DNA of 64,000 nt, from the NCBI GenBank assembly GCA_963779515.1, contig CAVZYN010000017.1, positions 62,001 through 126,000 on the forward strand, read 5' to 3'. This stretch comes from CAVZYN01 sp963779515. GTDB lineage: Bacteria; Pseudomonadota; Alphaproteobacteria; Rhizobiales; Hyphomicrobiaceae. Positions 56,767-64,000 of the stretch are shown here, one piece after another. Made by a program: the position numbers and the translations under genes. A model generated the notes under the pieces. The model was not told the origin of the DNA, ran no database searches, and was given only the letters and a program-made list of their open reading frames with translations. Positions within the stretch are counted from its first letter, which is position 1. Each line of letters starts with the position of its first letter.

Positions 56767-58008
56767 TCAGACTTTGGCTTTGGCGACGGCCTTCAAAGCC
56801 CGCGAGAAGCGGGCCATGGATTCGCTGACGTCGGCGTCGGTGACATTCAGCGGCGGCATGATGCGAACGACGTTGTCGCCGGCGCCAACGGTCAAGAACT
56901 TCTCAGCCGTGCAGGCCTTGACGACGTCTCCCGACGGCGTCGTCGCCTTGAAGCGTACGCCCATCAGCAGCCCAGAGCCGCGGATCTCCTCGATCATGTC
57001 CGGATGTTCGTCCTTGATGCGGACAAGTTCCTGTTTAAAGCGGAGCGTGCGCTTCTGGACGTTGTCGAGGAACTCAGAGTTGGCGACTTCGTCGAGCACG
57101 GCATTGGCGACGGCCATCGCCAGCGGGTTGCCGCCAAATGTCGAACCGTGCGTCCCCGGCACCATGCCTTTGGCCGCTTCGGCGGTCGCCATGAAGGCGC
57201 CGACCGGGAAGCCGCCGCCGATGCCCTTTGCAATCGCCATGACGTCGGGCGTTATACCGGCCCATTCGTGCGCGAACAGTTTTCCGGTGCGGCCGACGCC
57301 GCACTGGACTTCATCGAACACCAACAGCAGCCCGTGCTTGTCGCAGAGTTCGCGCAGGCCCTTGAGGCATTGGTTGGGGACCGGACGGATGCCGCCCTCG
57401 CCTTGCACTGGCTCGATCATGATGGCCGCGGTTTCAGGACCGATGGCCTTCTCGATCGCATCGTGGTCGCCGTAGGGCAGGACGTCGAAACCGGGGGCGG
57501 GCTCGCCGAAGCCTTCGAGGTACTTTTCATTTCCGGCGGCGGCAATCGTCGCGAGCGTGCGGCCGTGGAAGGCGCCCTTGAAGGTGATGATCCGCCAGCG
57601 TTTTGGATTGCCGTTCGCGAAGTGATAGCGCCGAGCGAGTTTGATCGCGCCTTCGCAAGCCTCCGCGCCCGAATTGCAGAAGAAGATCTTATCGGCAAAT
57701 GTCATCTCCACGAGGCGCTCGGCCAAGCGCTCCTGACCCGCCACGCGGTAGAGGTTCGACGTGTGCCAGACTTTGCCCGCCTGTTCGGTCAGCGCGGCGA
57801 TCAACTTCGGATGAGCATGGCCCAAAGAGTTCACGGCGACGCCCGAGGCGAAATCGAGATAGCGATCGCCGGTTGTGGAAATCAGCCAAGAGCCTTCGCC
57901 GCGCTCGAACACGACGTCCTGGCGGGCGTACGTCGGCATGACATGGGGCGACGGACCCGACGACGGTTTTGCAGCAGATTGGGCAGCGGATATAGCGGAT
58001 TTTGCCAT
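56767..58008 (-). CDS. argD: Acetylornithine aminotransferase
   Basis: 413 residues, PLP fold type I, class III. Features are GSWLISTTGDRYLDFASGVAVNSLGHAHP, FFCNSGAEACEGAIKLAR, LLVFDEVQCGVGRTGKLFAHE (Asp contacting PLP) and AIAKGIGGGFPVGAF with the Schiff-base Lys. It converts N-acetylglutamate semialdehyde to N-acetylornithine. argD-argF are one transcript. A stem-loop with a T run lies just upstream and may control it. Confidence 0.96.
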   Translation of the reverse strand: MAKSAISAAQSAAKPSSGPSPHVMPTYARQDVVFERGEGSWLISTTGDRYLDFASGVAVNSLGHAHPKLIAALTEQAGKVWHTSNLYRVAGQERLAERLVEMTFADKIFFCNSGAEACEGAIKLARRYHFANGNPKRWRIITFKGAFHGRTLATIAAAGNEKYLEGFGEPAPGFDVLPYGDHDAIEKAIGPETAAIMIEPVQGEGGIRPVPNQCLKGLRELCDKHGLLLVFDEVQCGVGRTGKLFAHEWAGITPDVMAIAKGIGGGFPVGAFMATAEAAKGMVPGTHGSTFGGNPLAMAVANAVLDEVANSEFLDNVQKRTLRFKQELVRIKDEHPDMIEEIRGSGLLMGVRFKATTPSGDVVKACTAEKFLTVGAGDNVVRIMPPLNVTDADVSESMARFSRALKAVAKAKV

Positions 58009-58030
58009 GATGAACCCCGAGAGGTGTCTG

Positions 58031-58060
58031 AAAATAAAAAGAGCCGCGCGGTGGCGCGGC
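58031..58060 (-). promoter_or_regulatory. Terminator-like hairpin in the argD leader (possible attenuator)
   Basis: On the minus strand, GCCGCGC-CACC-GCGCGGC forms a perfect 7-base stem followed by TCTTTTTATTTTC and, about 25 bases later, the argD ATG. It could terminate transcripts from the cupin gene upstream or act as an attenuator for argD. I see no obvious Arg-rich leader peptide. Confidence 0.55.
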
Positions 58061-58230
58061 CTGCGACGGATCGACTGATTACAGCCGCATCATCGCAGTC
58101 GCGCTGGACGGGGCGCGCTACGACGTCGGAGATCAATGGTCCACAGTGTCATCATCATTACCATATGCGGCTTTCAGGCCACTCATGTCAATGCCGAGAC
58201 CCCAAATAAGCGCTGTGGCACTGCGCTTTG

Positions 58231-58572
58231 TCACGCTTCGCCGCCCTTGGGTCCCCAGAAGACCACCCACGTGCCGAAGTCGGCGGTGAAGTCGACGAAC
58301 CGGTGGACATGCCCGGCGGGTACGAAGATCGCGTCGCCGGGTCCATAGGACTTCGTCTCAAGTTTCGCCTCGCTCGGGCCGGAGACGACGCTGCCGCGGC
58401 CGCTCGCCACGATGTAAATTTCGTCCTGATCGTGCGGCGATTGCGCGTCGACGCCTTTCGGCGCGTAAAAGCGCAGCGTCATGGACCCATGCTGCATCAG
58501 CAGCGACGACTGCCGGCCGGGCGACGGCGGCGCGGCCTTGGCCGTTGCGAGCGAGACGACCCAATCTTTCAT
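58231..58572 (-). CDS. Small cupin-domain protein
   Basis: 113 residues, a single cupin barrel. The first motif contains PHDQDEIYIVASGRGSV (metal His and Glu) and the second GDAIFVPAGHVHRF. GGAGG precedes the ATG at 58572. Single-domain cupins range from sugar isomerases to sensor proteins, so no specific function can be given. It is upstream of argD on the same strand, separated by a terminator-like hairpin. Confidence 0.87.
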   Translation of the reverse strand: MKDWVVSLATAKAAPPSPGRQSSLLMQHGSMTLRFYAPKGVDAQSPHDQDEIYIVASGRGSVVSGPSEAKLETKSYGPGDAIFVPAGHVHRFVDFTADFGTWVVFWGPKGGEA

Positions 58573-58648
58573 TGCAACCTCCTCGGCATTCTGTGATCCC
58601 AGGCTAAGCCGAGGCCGGTGACCTGCCAACCATTCACTGCTTGGGCAT

Positions 58649-59371
58649 TCAGTGCTTGGGCTTTGGAAGTTCGTCGAGGGAGGAGATGTACCATTCCTCC
58701 GCTTTCACGATCGCGGGGTTCTCGCCATTGGCGTAGATCCAGCTGTCGACCGCCCAGCGCTGGCCGCCGGGCGTGGCGCCCGCTACCGCGGTCCCACCCT
58801 TACCCTTGACCGGCGGAGGGGCGAACGGCTTTTCGACCAATACGGCCGTCCAGTGCGTCCAGCCCGAGACGCCGCGGAGAAAGTTCTCCTTGGCGAACGG
58901 CGTCGAGACGGTGTGATGACGAAGAAGCCCTTTGTTCTGGAGCACTGTCAGGTAGCTCGTCGTGTTGGTCGCCTCGTCGACGCAATCCTGCTGGGTCGGA
59001 TCGCCGGAGGCCGCAAAGTCCATGCCTGCGCGATCGTCTTTGGTACCAATGGCATTGCCGACACGGGTTTCAATCCAGCCAATCGCGTAGGCGACAGCCC
59101 GGCGCTCCTGCTCCGGACTGTCAGGCTCCTTGCCGCGGGTCTTTTTCATCAGATCGCTGAGGTCGGCGAGATCCTTGTCATTGAATGTAAACTTCGTTCG
59201 CTGCTTGCAGCCGTAAGCACTGCACACATGGACTGTCGCGCCCTTGGGCTCGGGAACTGAGAACGTATTGAAATGGCCTTCGGGCGAGCCGAACCCGTCA
59301 TAGGTGCAGCCGGCGAGTACCAAGCCGAGCCCCGCCAGGGCCAAAACCCGCCGTATGCAACCTGCCAACAT
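58649..59371 (-). CDS. Hypothetical lipoprotein
   Basis: 240 residues. The signal peptide ends in a lipobox (LVLAGC, Cys near residue 21), so the mature protein is membrane-anchored on the periplasmic side. The domain has VHVCSAYGCKQRTKFTFND and CVDEATNTTSYLTVL, resembling conserved uncharacterised alphaproteobacterial proteins; a transglutaminase-like fold is possible from the Cys and His pattern (GWTHWTAVLVE) but unproven. ATG 59371 was chosen to put the lipobox at normal distance. Confidence 0.78.
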   Translation of the reverse strand: MLAGCIRRVLALAGLGLVLAGCTYDGFGSPEGHFNTFSVPEPKGATVHVCSAYGCKQRTKFTFNDKDLADLSDLMKKTRGKEPDSPEQERRAVAYAIGWIETRVGNAIGTKDDRAGMDFAASGDPTQQDCVDEATNTTSYLTVLQNKGLLRHHTVSTPFAKENFLRGVSGWTHWTAVLVEKPFAPPPVKGKGGTAVAGATPGGQRWAVDSWIYANGENPAIVKAEEWYISSLDELPKPKH

Positions 59372-59566
59372 TATGTCCCGCGCCCTTTGCAACCGACTCG
59401 CGTCGCCGTGTCCTCTCGTCTGGGCTAGCACTCAACTGATTCGGAGCAAAACGGGTGGTGTTGCGACCACACCCGCTGCACAGCTTGTCCCCGGTTTGCG
59501 CACATGGTCCGGCACGCCCGTGCGGTGTAGGATTGCGGTCATCGCGAACACGCTGGGACGCCAGAA

Positions 59567-60508
59567 ATGTCACGCATCATCACTGTTGGCGCAGCACAGA
59601 TGGGGCCGATCCAGCGCAGCGACAGCCGCTCCGCCGTCGTCAAGCGGATGCTCGACTTGCTCCGCCAGGCGGCGTCGCACCGCTGCGATCTGATCGTGTT
59701 CCCGGAATTGACGCTGACCACGTTCTTTCCGCGCTGGTGGATGACGGATCAGGACGAAATCGACCAGTTCTTCGAACGCGAGATGCCATCAAATGAAACG
59801 GCCCCCCTTTTCAACGCGGCGCGTGAGGTGTCGATGGCTTTCTATCTCGGGTTTGCCGAGATCGACCGCCGAAGCGACGGCCTGCATCGCTTCAATACGT
59901 CGATCCTGGTCGACAAATCCGGCGCGACCGCCGGCAAGTACCGCAAGATCCATTTGCCGGGCCATGCCGAGCATGAGCCGTGGCGCGCCTTCCAGCATCT
60001 CGAGAAGCGTTATTTCGAAGTTGGAGATCTCGGCTGGCCCGTCTGGAACACGATGGGCGGGAACATGGGTATGTGCATTTGCAACGACCGGCGGTGGCCC
60101 GAAACCTATCGCGTGATGGGGCTACAGGCGGTCGAGATGGTTCTGCTCGGCTACAATACACCTCGGCACAATCCACCGGCGCCGGACCACGACCGGCTTT
60201 CGGAATTTCACAATCAGCTGTCAATGCAAGCTGGCGCCTATCAGAACGGCACCTGGGTGGTCGGCGTTGCGAAGTGCGGTGTCGAGGAAGGGTGCGAGAT
60301 GATCGGCAATTCATCCATCATCGCGCCGACCGGCGAAGTCGTGGCGCAGGCGCTGACGCAGGCTGACGAGCTGGTCATCGCGCGGTGTGATCTCGACGCA
60401 TGCAACAGCTATAAACAGACGACCTTTAACTTCGCCCGGCATCGTCAACCAGACCAGTATCGTTTGATCGTCGATCGAAAAGGTGCTGTGCCGCCGCGTT
60501 CAACTTGA
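59567..60508 (+). CDS. N-carbamoyl-D-amino acid hydrolase-like nitrilase
   Basis: 313 residues with the nitrilase superfamily triad at the positions known for D-carbamoylases: Glu47 (FPELTL), Lys127 (YRKIHLPG) and Cys172 (MCICNDRRWPE). It hydrolyses N-carbamoyl-D-amino acids to D-amino acids, CO2 and ammonia, the last step of hydantoin use. HyuAB and an amidase are in the same window, about 20 kb away. The next gene encodes a peptide-type binding protein, which may bring in the substrate. Confidence 0.9.
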   Translation: MSRIITVGAAQMGPIQRSDSRSAVVKRMLDLLRQAASHRCDLIVFPELTLTTFFPRWWMTDQDEIDQFFEREMPSNETAPLFNAAREVSMAFYLGFAEIDRRSDGLHRFNTSILVDKSGATAGKYRKIHLPGHAEHEPWRAFQHLEKRYFEVGDLGWPVWNTMGGNMGMCICNDRRWPETYRVMGLQAVEMVLLGYNTPRHNPPAPDHDRLSEFHNQLSMQAGAYQNGTWVVGVAKCGVEEGCEMIGNSSIIAPTGEVVAQALTQADELVIARCDLDACNSYKQTTFNFARHRQPDQYRLIVDRKGAVPPRST

Positions 60509-60629
60509 AATAAATCACAGCAATTCGACGTCTCTAAATGTCAGACATAAATCAAAATCATCTTTCTCCGGTGAACTATACGCTATCGTGGACGTAGGCT
60601 CAGAAATGGCATTGCTCAAAGGAACGACG

Positions 60630-62231
60630 ATGACACGCACGCGACACTGGCTTGGGGCTCTGGGGCTTGGGGCTCTGGCAGCCGCGGCACTGACGGCGTC
60701 GACCGTTCAGGCGCAACCCGCCGACACCAAGATCCTTCGCGTCGTGCCGTTCGCCGACCTGCAGATGATCGACCCGATCACAACGACCGCCGGCAACGTG
60801 CAGAGCCACGCCGTAATGGTCTACGACTTCCTGTTTGGGCAGGACGAACAACAGACGATCAAACCGCAGATGGTCGACACCTGGACGATGAGCCCTGACG
60901 GTCTCGTCTGGCGCTTTACGTTGCGGAGCGGCCTTGCCTTCCACGACGGCGCGCCGGTGACGACCGACGACGTGATCGCGTCGCTGAAGCGGTGGGGCGC
61001 GCGTGATGCCTACGGGCGGCAGATCATCGCATCGACCGACGCGATGACGGCCATCGATGCCAAGACCTTCGAGTGGCGTTTGAAGCAGCCCTATGGGTTG
61101 ATGCTGCTGGCGCTGTCGAAGTCCGGGTCGAACGTGCCCGCCATCATGCCAAAGCGCATCGCCGACACCGACCCATTCAAGAATATCGAGGACGCCACCG
61201 GCTCGGGTCCATTCATCTTCCGGAAGGACGAATGGCGGCCCGGCGTGAAGGCCGTCTACGTGCGCAACGAAAAGTACGTTCCGCGCGCGGAGCCCGCCAG
61301 CGGTACCACCGGCGGCAAAATCGCCAAGGTCGATCGCGTCGAGTGGATCAACATGCCGGACCAGCAGGCCTCGATCTTCGCGTTGCAGAACGGCGAAGTC
61401 GATTTCATCGAGAACACGCCCGTCGATCTGATCCCCGACCTGAAAGCCAAGGGCATCCAGCTACCGGTGACCAACAAGCTTGGGCATCAGGGCATGCTGC
61501 GGATGAATCATCTGCATCCGCCGTTCAACGATGCGCGTGCGCGGCGCGCGCTGCTCTATCTCGTCGATCAGCCAAACTACCTCAAGGCGATGTGGGGCGA
61601 CGCCGACATCTGGAAGCCGTGCCGGGCGTTTCTGGCCTGTGGCTCGGTGCTCGGCTCGGAGGCGGGCGCCGAACCCGACTTCGGAAAGTCGAAGGACAAG
61701 GCCAAGGCGCTGATGACCGAGGCGGGTTACAAGGGCGAGCCTATCGTCCTGATGCAGCCGACGGATATTGCATTCTTGGCTAACGCGACGCTTCTGCTTG
61801 CACAGGATCTCAGATCGATCGGCATGACGGTCGACGTTCAAGCGATGGATTTCTCGACGCTCGCCAAGCGGCGCACGATCACCAAGCCGGCCAAGGAGGG
61901 CGGCTGGCATATCGCGCTCACCTGGTGGAACGGTACGTCGTCGTCCGATCCGGTCGGCAACCTCCCGGTTGGTGCGGCCTGCGAGAAGTCCTGGCCCGGC
62001 TGGCCCTGCGATGCGCCGCATCAGGCGCTGATCGACGCGTTCGGCCGAACGGTCGACGAAGCAAAGCGAAAAGAGCTCGCCGTCAAGATCCAGGAGAGCG
62101 CCATGACGCTCGTCCCATACGTTCCGCTTGGCATGTGGTTCCAGCCTGTGGCCGCCAGTCCGCGGCTCAAGGGCCTCATTAGCGTTCCTGGCGCCATGGT
62201 GTTCTGGAATGTCGAAAAGGCGCCCAAATAG
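60630..62231 (+). CDS. Periplasmic substrate-binding protein of a peptide-type ABC transporter (SBP_bac_5)
   Basis: 533 residues with a signal peptide (LGALGLGALAAAALTAS, cleavage near VQAQP) and the family 5 fold: FADLQMIDPITTTAGNV, VDTWTMSPDGLVWRFTLRSGLAFHDG, GSGPFIFRKDEW and ARRALLYLVDQPNYLKAM. AAAGGAA precedes ATG 60630. The permease and ATPase genes are not adjacent, so it is an orphan or feeds another importer. The D-carbamoylase upstream suggests amino-acid-like ligands. Confidence 0.92.
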   Translation: MTRTRHWLGALGLGALAAAALTASTVQAQPADTKILRVVPFADLQMIDPITTTAGNVQSHAVMVYDFLFGQDEQQTIKPQMVDTWTMSPDGLVWRFTLRSGLAFHDGAPVTTDDVIASLKRWGARDAYGRQIIASTDAMTAIDAKTFEWRLKQPYGLMLLALSKSGSNVPAIMPKRIADTDPFKNIEDATGSGPFIFRKDEWRPGVKAVYVRNEKYVPRAEPASGTTGGKIAKVDRVEWINMPDQQASIFALQNGEVDFIENTPVDLIPDLKAKGIQLPVTNKLGHQGMLRMNHLHPPFNDARARRALLYLVDQPNYLKAMWGDADIWKPCRAFLACGSVLGSEAGAEPDFGKSKDKAKALMTEAGYKGEPIVLMQPTDIAFLANATLLLAQDLRSIGMTVDVQAMDFSTLAKRRTITKPAKEGGWHIALTWWNGTSSSDPVGNLPVGAACEKSWPGWPCDAPHQALIDAFGRTVDEAKRKELAVKIQESAMTLVPYVPLGMWFQPVAASPRLKGLISVPGAMVFWNVEKAPK

Positions 62232-62247
62232 GCGCATACTGGGGGTG

Positions 62248-62694
62248 ATGATCGATTTCGCCGCCGCCCTCTGGCCTTTCGTGACCCTCATGGTGACCGC
62301 CTTTTTGGCCGGTACGCTGCTGCCGTTCTCCTCCGAAGCGGCGCTCGCAGTCTCGCTGAAGGCGGAACTGGGGTCGCCGGCAGGACTGCTGGCCGCTGCA
62401 ACAATCGGCAACGTCGGCGGCAGCCTTTTCAATTGGTGGGTCGGCCGACACGCCCTGCATTTCCAAGAGCGCCGCTGGTTCCCGTTCACGCCGCCTGCGA
62501 TGGAAGCCGCTTCGACGCGGTTCCGAAACTACGGCAGCTGGACGCTGTTGCTGTCGTGGGTCCCCCTCATCGGCGATCCGCTGACCTTCATGGCCGGGGT
62601 CTTTCGCGTGCCACTCTGGACGTTTCTGCCCCTGGTCACGGCGGGCAAGCTTGGCCGCTATTTCGTAGTCTTTTGGGCCTTTAACGGCGCCTGA
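62248..62694 (+). CDS. YqaA-like inner-membrane protein (DedA/SNARE-associated family)
   Basis: 148 residues with three to four membrane helices. Motifs are PFSSEAALAVSLKAELGSP, TIGNVGGSLFNWWVGR, WVPLIGDPLTFMAGVFRVPLWTF and GKLGRYFVV, matching the short YqaA branch of DedA proteins, thought to handle lipid or proton-linked transport across the inner membrane. It follows the binding protein by 16 bases but is probably unrelated in function. Confidence 0.88.
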   Translation: MIDFAAALWPFVTLMVTAFLAGTLLPFSSEAALAVSLKAELGSPAGLLAAATIGNVGGSLFNWWVGRHALHFQERRWFPFTPPAMEAASTRFRNYGSWTLLLSWVPLIGDPLTFMAGVFRVPLWTFLPLVTAGKLGRYFVVFWAFNGA

Positions 62695-62866
62695 CGCCAT
62701 AGATTTCCGCTTGCCCGCTGTCACGGCTTCAAGCATAACACCGCCATCGAATTTGCTTGGTTGCGCCTCGTTAGCCGTCCCCACGGTCCACACGTCGATC
62801 CCTCCAATGCCAATTTGATACCCGGCTCCCGTGGGGCCGGGCTCGCACCACCGCTTGGAGAGACAC

Positions 62867-63073
62867 ATGGCTACCGGTTCCGTGAAATGGTTCAACTCGA
62901 CAAAAGGCTACGGCTTCATTCAGCCGGATGAAGGTGGCCCTGACGTCTTCGTGCACATCTCCGCAGTCGAGCGCGCAGGCATGCGTGATCTTCGCGAAGG
63001 CCAGAAAGTATCGTACGAGCTCGAAAAAGGTCGCAATGGTAAGTCGGCTGCCGTCAATTTGCGCGCCGTCTAA
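62867..63073 (+). CDS. Cold shock protein (CspA family)
   Basis: 68 residues, a single cold-shock domain with both RNA-binding motifs: KGYGFIQPD (RNP1) and DVFVHISAVE (RNP2). GGAGAG precedes the ATG. It acts as an RNA chaperone in the cytosol. It is followed 30 bases later by an infA-type gene, a linkage seen often in alphaproteobacteria and consistent with translation control at low temperature. Confidence 0.95.
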   Translation: MATGSVKWFNSTKGYGFIQPDEGGPDVFVHISAVERAGMRDLREGQKVSYELEKGRNGKSAAVNLRAV

Positions 63074-63103
63074 GACCGCACTCGCTCGTCCGTTGGAGAT
63101 CGC

Positions 63104-63364
63104 ATGGCAAAAGAAGAAATGCTCGAATTCGAAGGTGTCGTGGAGGAGGTCCTTCCCGATGCCCGTTGCCGTGTGAAGCTCGAAAACGGGCACGAGGTGA
63201 TCGCCTACACCGCCGGGCGAATGAAAAAAAACCGTATTCGCATTCTGGCTGGTGACAAAGTGACGGTGGAAATGACGCCCTACGATTTGACGAAGGGACG
63301 CATCAACTTCCGTCACAAGGACTTCGCGAGCGGGTCCGCCACCAGCCTCGACCGGTGGCCATAG
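63104..63364 (+). CDS. infA: Translation initiation factor IF-1
   Basis: 86 residues, an OB-fold S1-like domain: EEMLEFEGVVEEVLPDARCRVKLENGHEVIAYTAGRMKK, then RIRILAGDKVTVEMTPYDLTKGRINFR. IF-1 occupies the ribosomal A site during initiation. It is about 14 residues longer than the 72-residue E. coli protein, with an extra C-terminal tail, and it starts MAKEEML rather than the usual MAKEDxI. It may be a second, cold-linked copy. Confidence 0.93.
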   Translation: MAKEEMLEFEGVVEEVLPDARCRVKLENGHEVIAYTAGRMKKNRIRILAGDKVTVEMTPYDLTKGRINFRHKDFASGSATSLDRWP

Positions 63365-63413
63365 ACCGCCACCGCGCCGGCCGCGTTGATTAGTGCATGA
63401 GCTGAAAATGTCA

Positions 63414-63447
63414 GGGGCCCGCGAGACGATCGCGAGCCCCATTTTTT
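63414..63447 (+). terminator. Rho-independent terminator after infA
   Basis: GGGGCCCGCGA pairs with TCGCGAGCCCC (one mismatch) around a GACGA loop, followed by A and six T residues. It ends the csp-infA transcript. Confidence 0.9.
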
Positions 63448-63471
63448 GTGAGCTGCAGCATCGACACGCGC

Positions 63472-63918
63472 TTATTCGCGCTCGAGAAATTTATAGATCA
63501 GCGCCGTTGCGACACCAAATCCACCAAGGATGCAGAGCGTTGCCAGCATGCGCTGCGGATCGCCACCGGCGAAGTACACTTGGTTTTTCATGCCGAGCAT
63601 TTCGCCCCTTATGAATGGCAGGATCAAGAAGTTGCTGAATAGCGCGATCAAGCCGCCATAGATCAGGCCCTTGACGGCGGTCGAGTTGCCGGGAAGCTTC
63701 TCGTGAATCAACCCGAACAGCGCGCCCCACAATCCACCCCAGAACATGCCGTTGAGTAGCTGCGGAACACCATAGGGAGCGACGCCCGCAAAAGACCACG
63801 GCGTGCCTTTGATCCAACCCAACTGGGTGAGCAGAAAGACGATGCCTTGATGCACTGTCAGCACCGCGAGCGCTGCCGCGATAAATCCAATCACAAGACG
63901 TCCTGCCGTTCCTGACAT
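63472..63918 (-). CDS. Four-helix hypothetical inner-membrane protein
   Basis: 148 residues with four membrane helices (LVIGFIAAALAVLTVHQGIVFLL; FWGGLWGALFGLI; GLIYGGLIALFSNFLILPF; ATLCILGGFGVATALIYKFL). GGAGATTACA precedes the ATG. Similar small proteins occur in many alphaproteobacteria, but no function is known to me. It is convergent with infA, sharing the terminator region. Confidence 0.8.
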   Translation of the reverse strand: MSGTAGRLVIGFIAAALAVLTVHQGIVFLLTQLGWIKGTPWSFAGVAPYGVPQLLNGMFWGGLWGALFGLIHEKLPGNSTAVKGLIYGGLIALFSNFLILPFIRGEMLGMKNQVYFAGGDPQRMLATLCILGGFGVATALIYKFLERE

Positions 63919-64000
63919 TGTAATCTCCTTAAGTGTGCTCCCTCCGGATGACCCTGGGAGTGCCCAATGAGGCCGGCGAATCGCCGAGACGCGAGTATCG

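Noticed and set aside
56761..58209. Open plus-strand frame opposite argD
   Set aside because: Antisense to a textbook argD gene; shadow of third-position GC bias.
1..64000. CRISPR arrays or prophage modules
   Set aside because: No regularly spaced short repeats, no cas genes, and no phage structural, lysis or integrase genes were seen. The only tandem repeats lie inside protein-coding genes.

Overview
The window is GC-rich, densely coded DNA from an alphaproteobacterium, most likely of the Hyphomicrobiales (Rhizobiales) near Xanthobacteraceae or Bradyrhizobiaceae. This rests on the BA14K-like, DUF882 and DUF1287 envelope proteins, the csp-infA pair, the tandem small J-domain proteins, the TctAB/HyuAB/amidase catabolic block and the general codon style. 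No 16S gene is present, so the placement is inference.

Layout: (1) 1-3937, minus strand: an FAD amine oxidase followed by a dipeptide-type ABC importer (binding protein, two permeases, the second cut by the window edge). (2) 4.1-30.7 kb: an accessory block. It holds a very large RTX protein with three CBM9-like modules, a NodB-type deacetylase region, a cadherin-like domain and calcium-binding nonapeptides; its type I exporter ATPase and adaptor; a variant Pel-type exopolysaccharide locus (degenerate PelA-like protein, truncated PelB-like TPR protein, PelD without GGDEF, PelE, PelF, PelG, an ExoF-type outer-membrane export protein and a separate GH114 hydrolase); a Crp/Fnr regulator; a DUF3800-like protein; a glmS gene; a complete IS630 element; remnants of a permease and of an older IS630 transposase; and a 2-keto-4-pentenoate hydratase-like gene. 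The block ends at the 3' side of a tRNA-Leu(CAG). An imperfect 16/18 copy of that tRNA end lies at 4138-4155, so it may be an old tRNA-bounded island. (3) 30.9-44.7 kb: small-molecule metabolism, including ketopantoate reductase-like, BA14K, L-rhamnose mutarotase, aldo/keto reductase and nitroreductase genes, TctAB, HyuAB, an amidase and two AEC carriers. (4) 44.9-64 kb: core-like genes, including two cell-wall-type hydrolases (DUF1287, DUF882), typA/bipA, two J-domain proteins, GMC and Old Yellow Enzyme oxidoreductases, hslO, argF, argD, a cupin, a lipoprotein, a D-carbamoylase-like nitrilase, a second oligopeptide-type binding protein, a DedA-like protein, csp and infA.

The most interesting system is the 4.7-23.7 kb block. 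PelD-PelE-PelF-PelG form the usual inner-membrane synthase/flippase set. PelC and the PelB barrel are missing, and a polysaccharide export protein with a long coiled coil sits where the outer-membrane exit would be needed. The PelA-like protein appears to have lost all four deacetylase metal/catalytic residues, while the type I-secreted neighbour keeps DMD and HSYTH motifs. I infer that deacetylation has moved from a periplasmic Pel enzyme to a secreted, calcium-folded one. The nearby glmS could feed amino-sugar precursors.

Caution on broken genes: at least seven genes or sites need a +1 frameshift to read through. These are three in the RTX gene and one each in the Crp gene, the IS630 transposase, the nitroreductase and hslO, plus probably the pelD start. 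Nearly all are repaired by deleting one base from a short homopolymer. Because housekeeping hslO is among them, I think most are homopolymer overcalls in the sequence rather than real pseudogenes.
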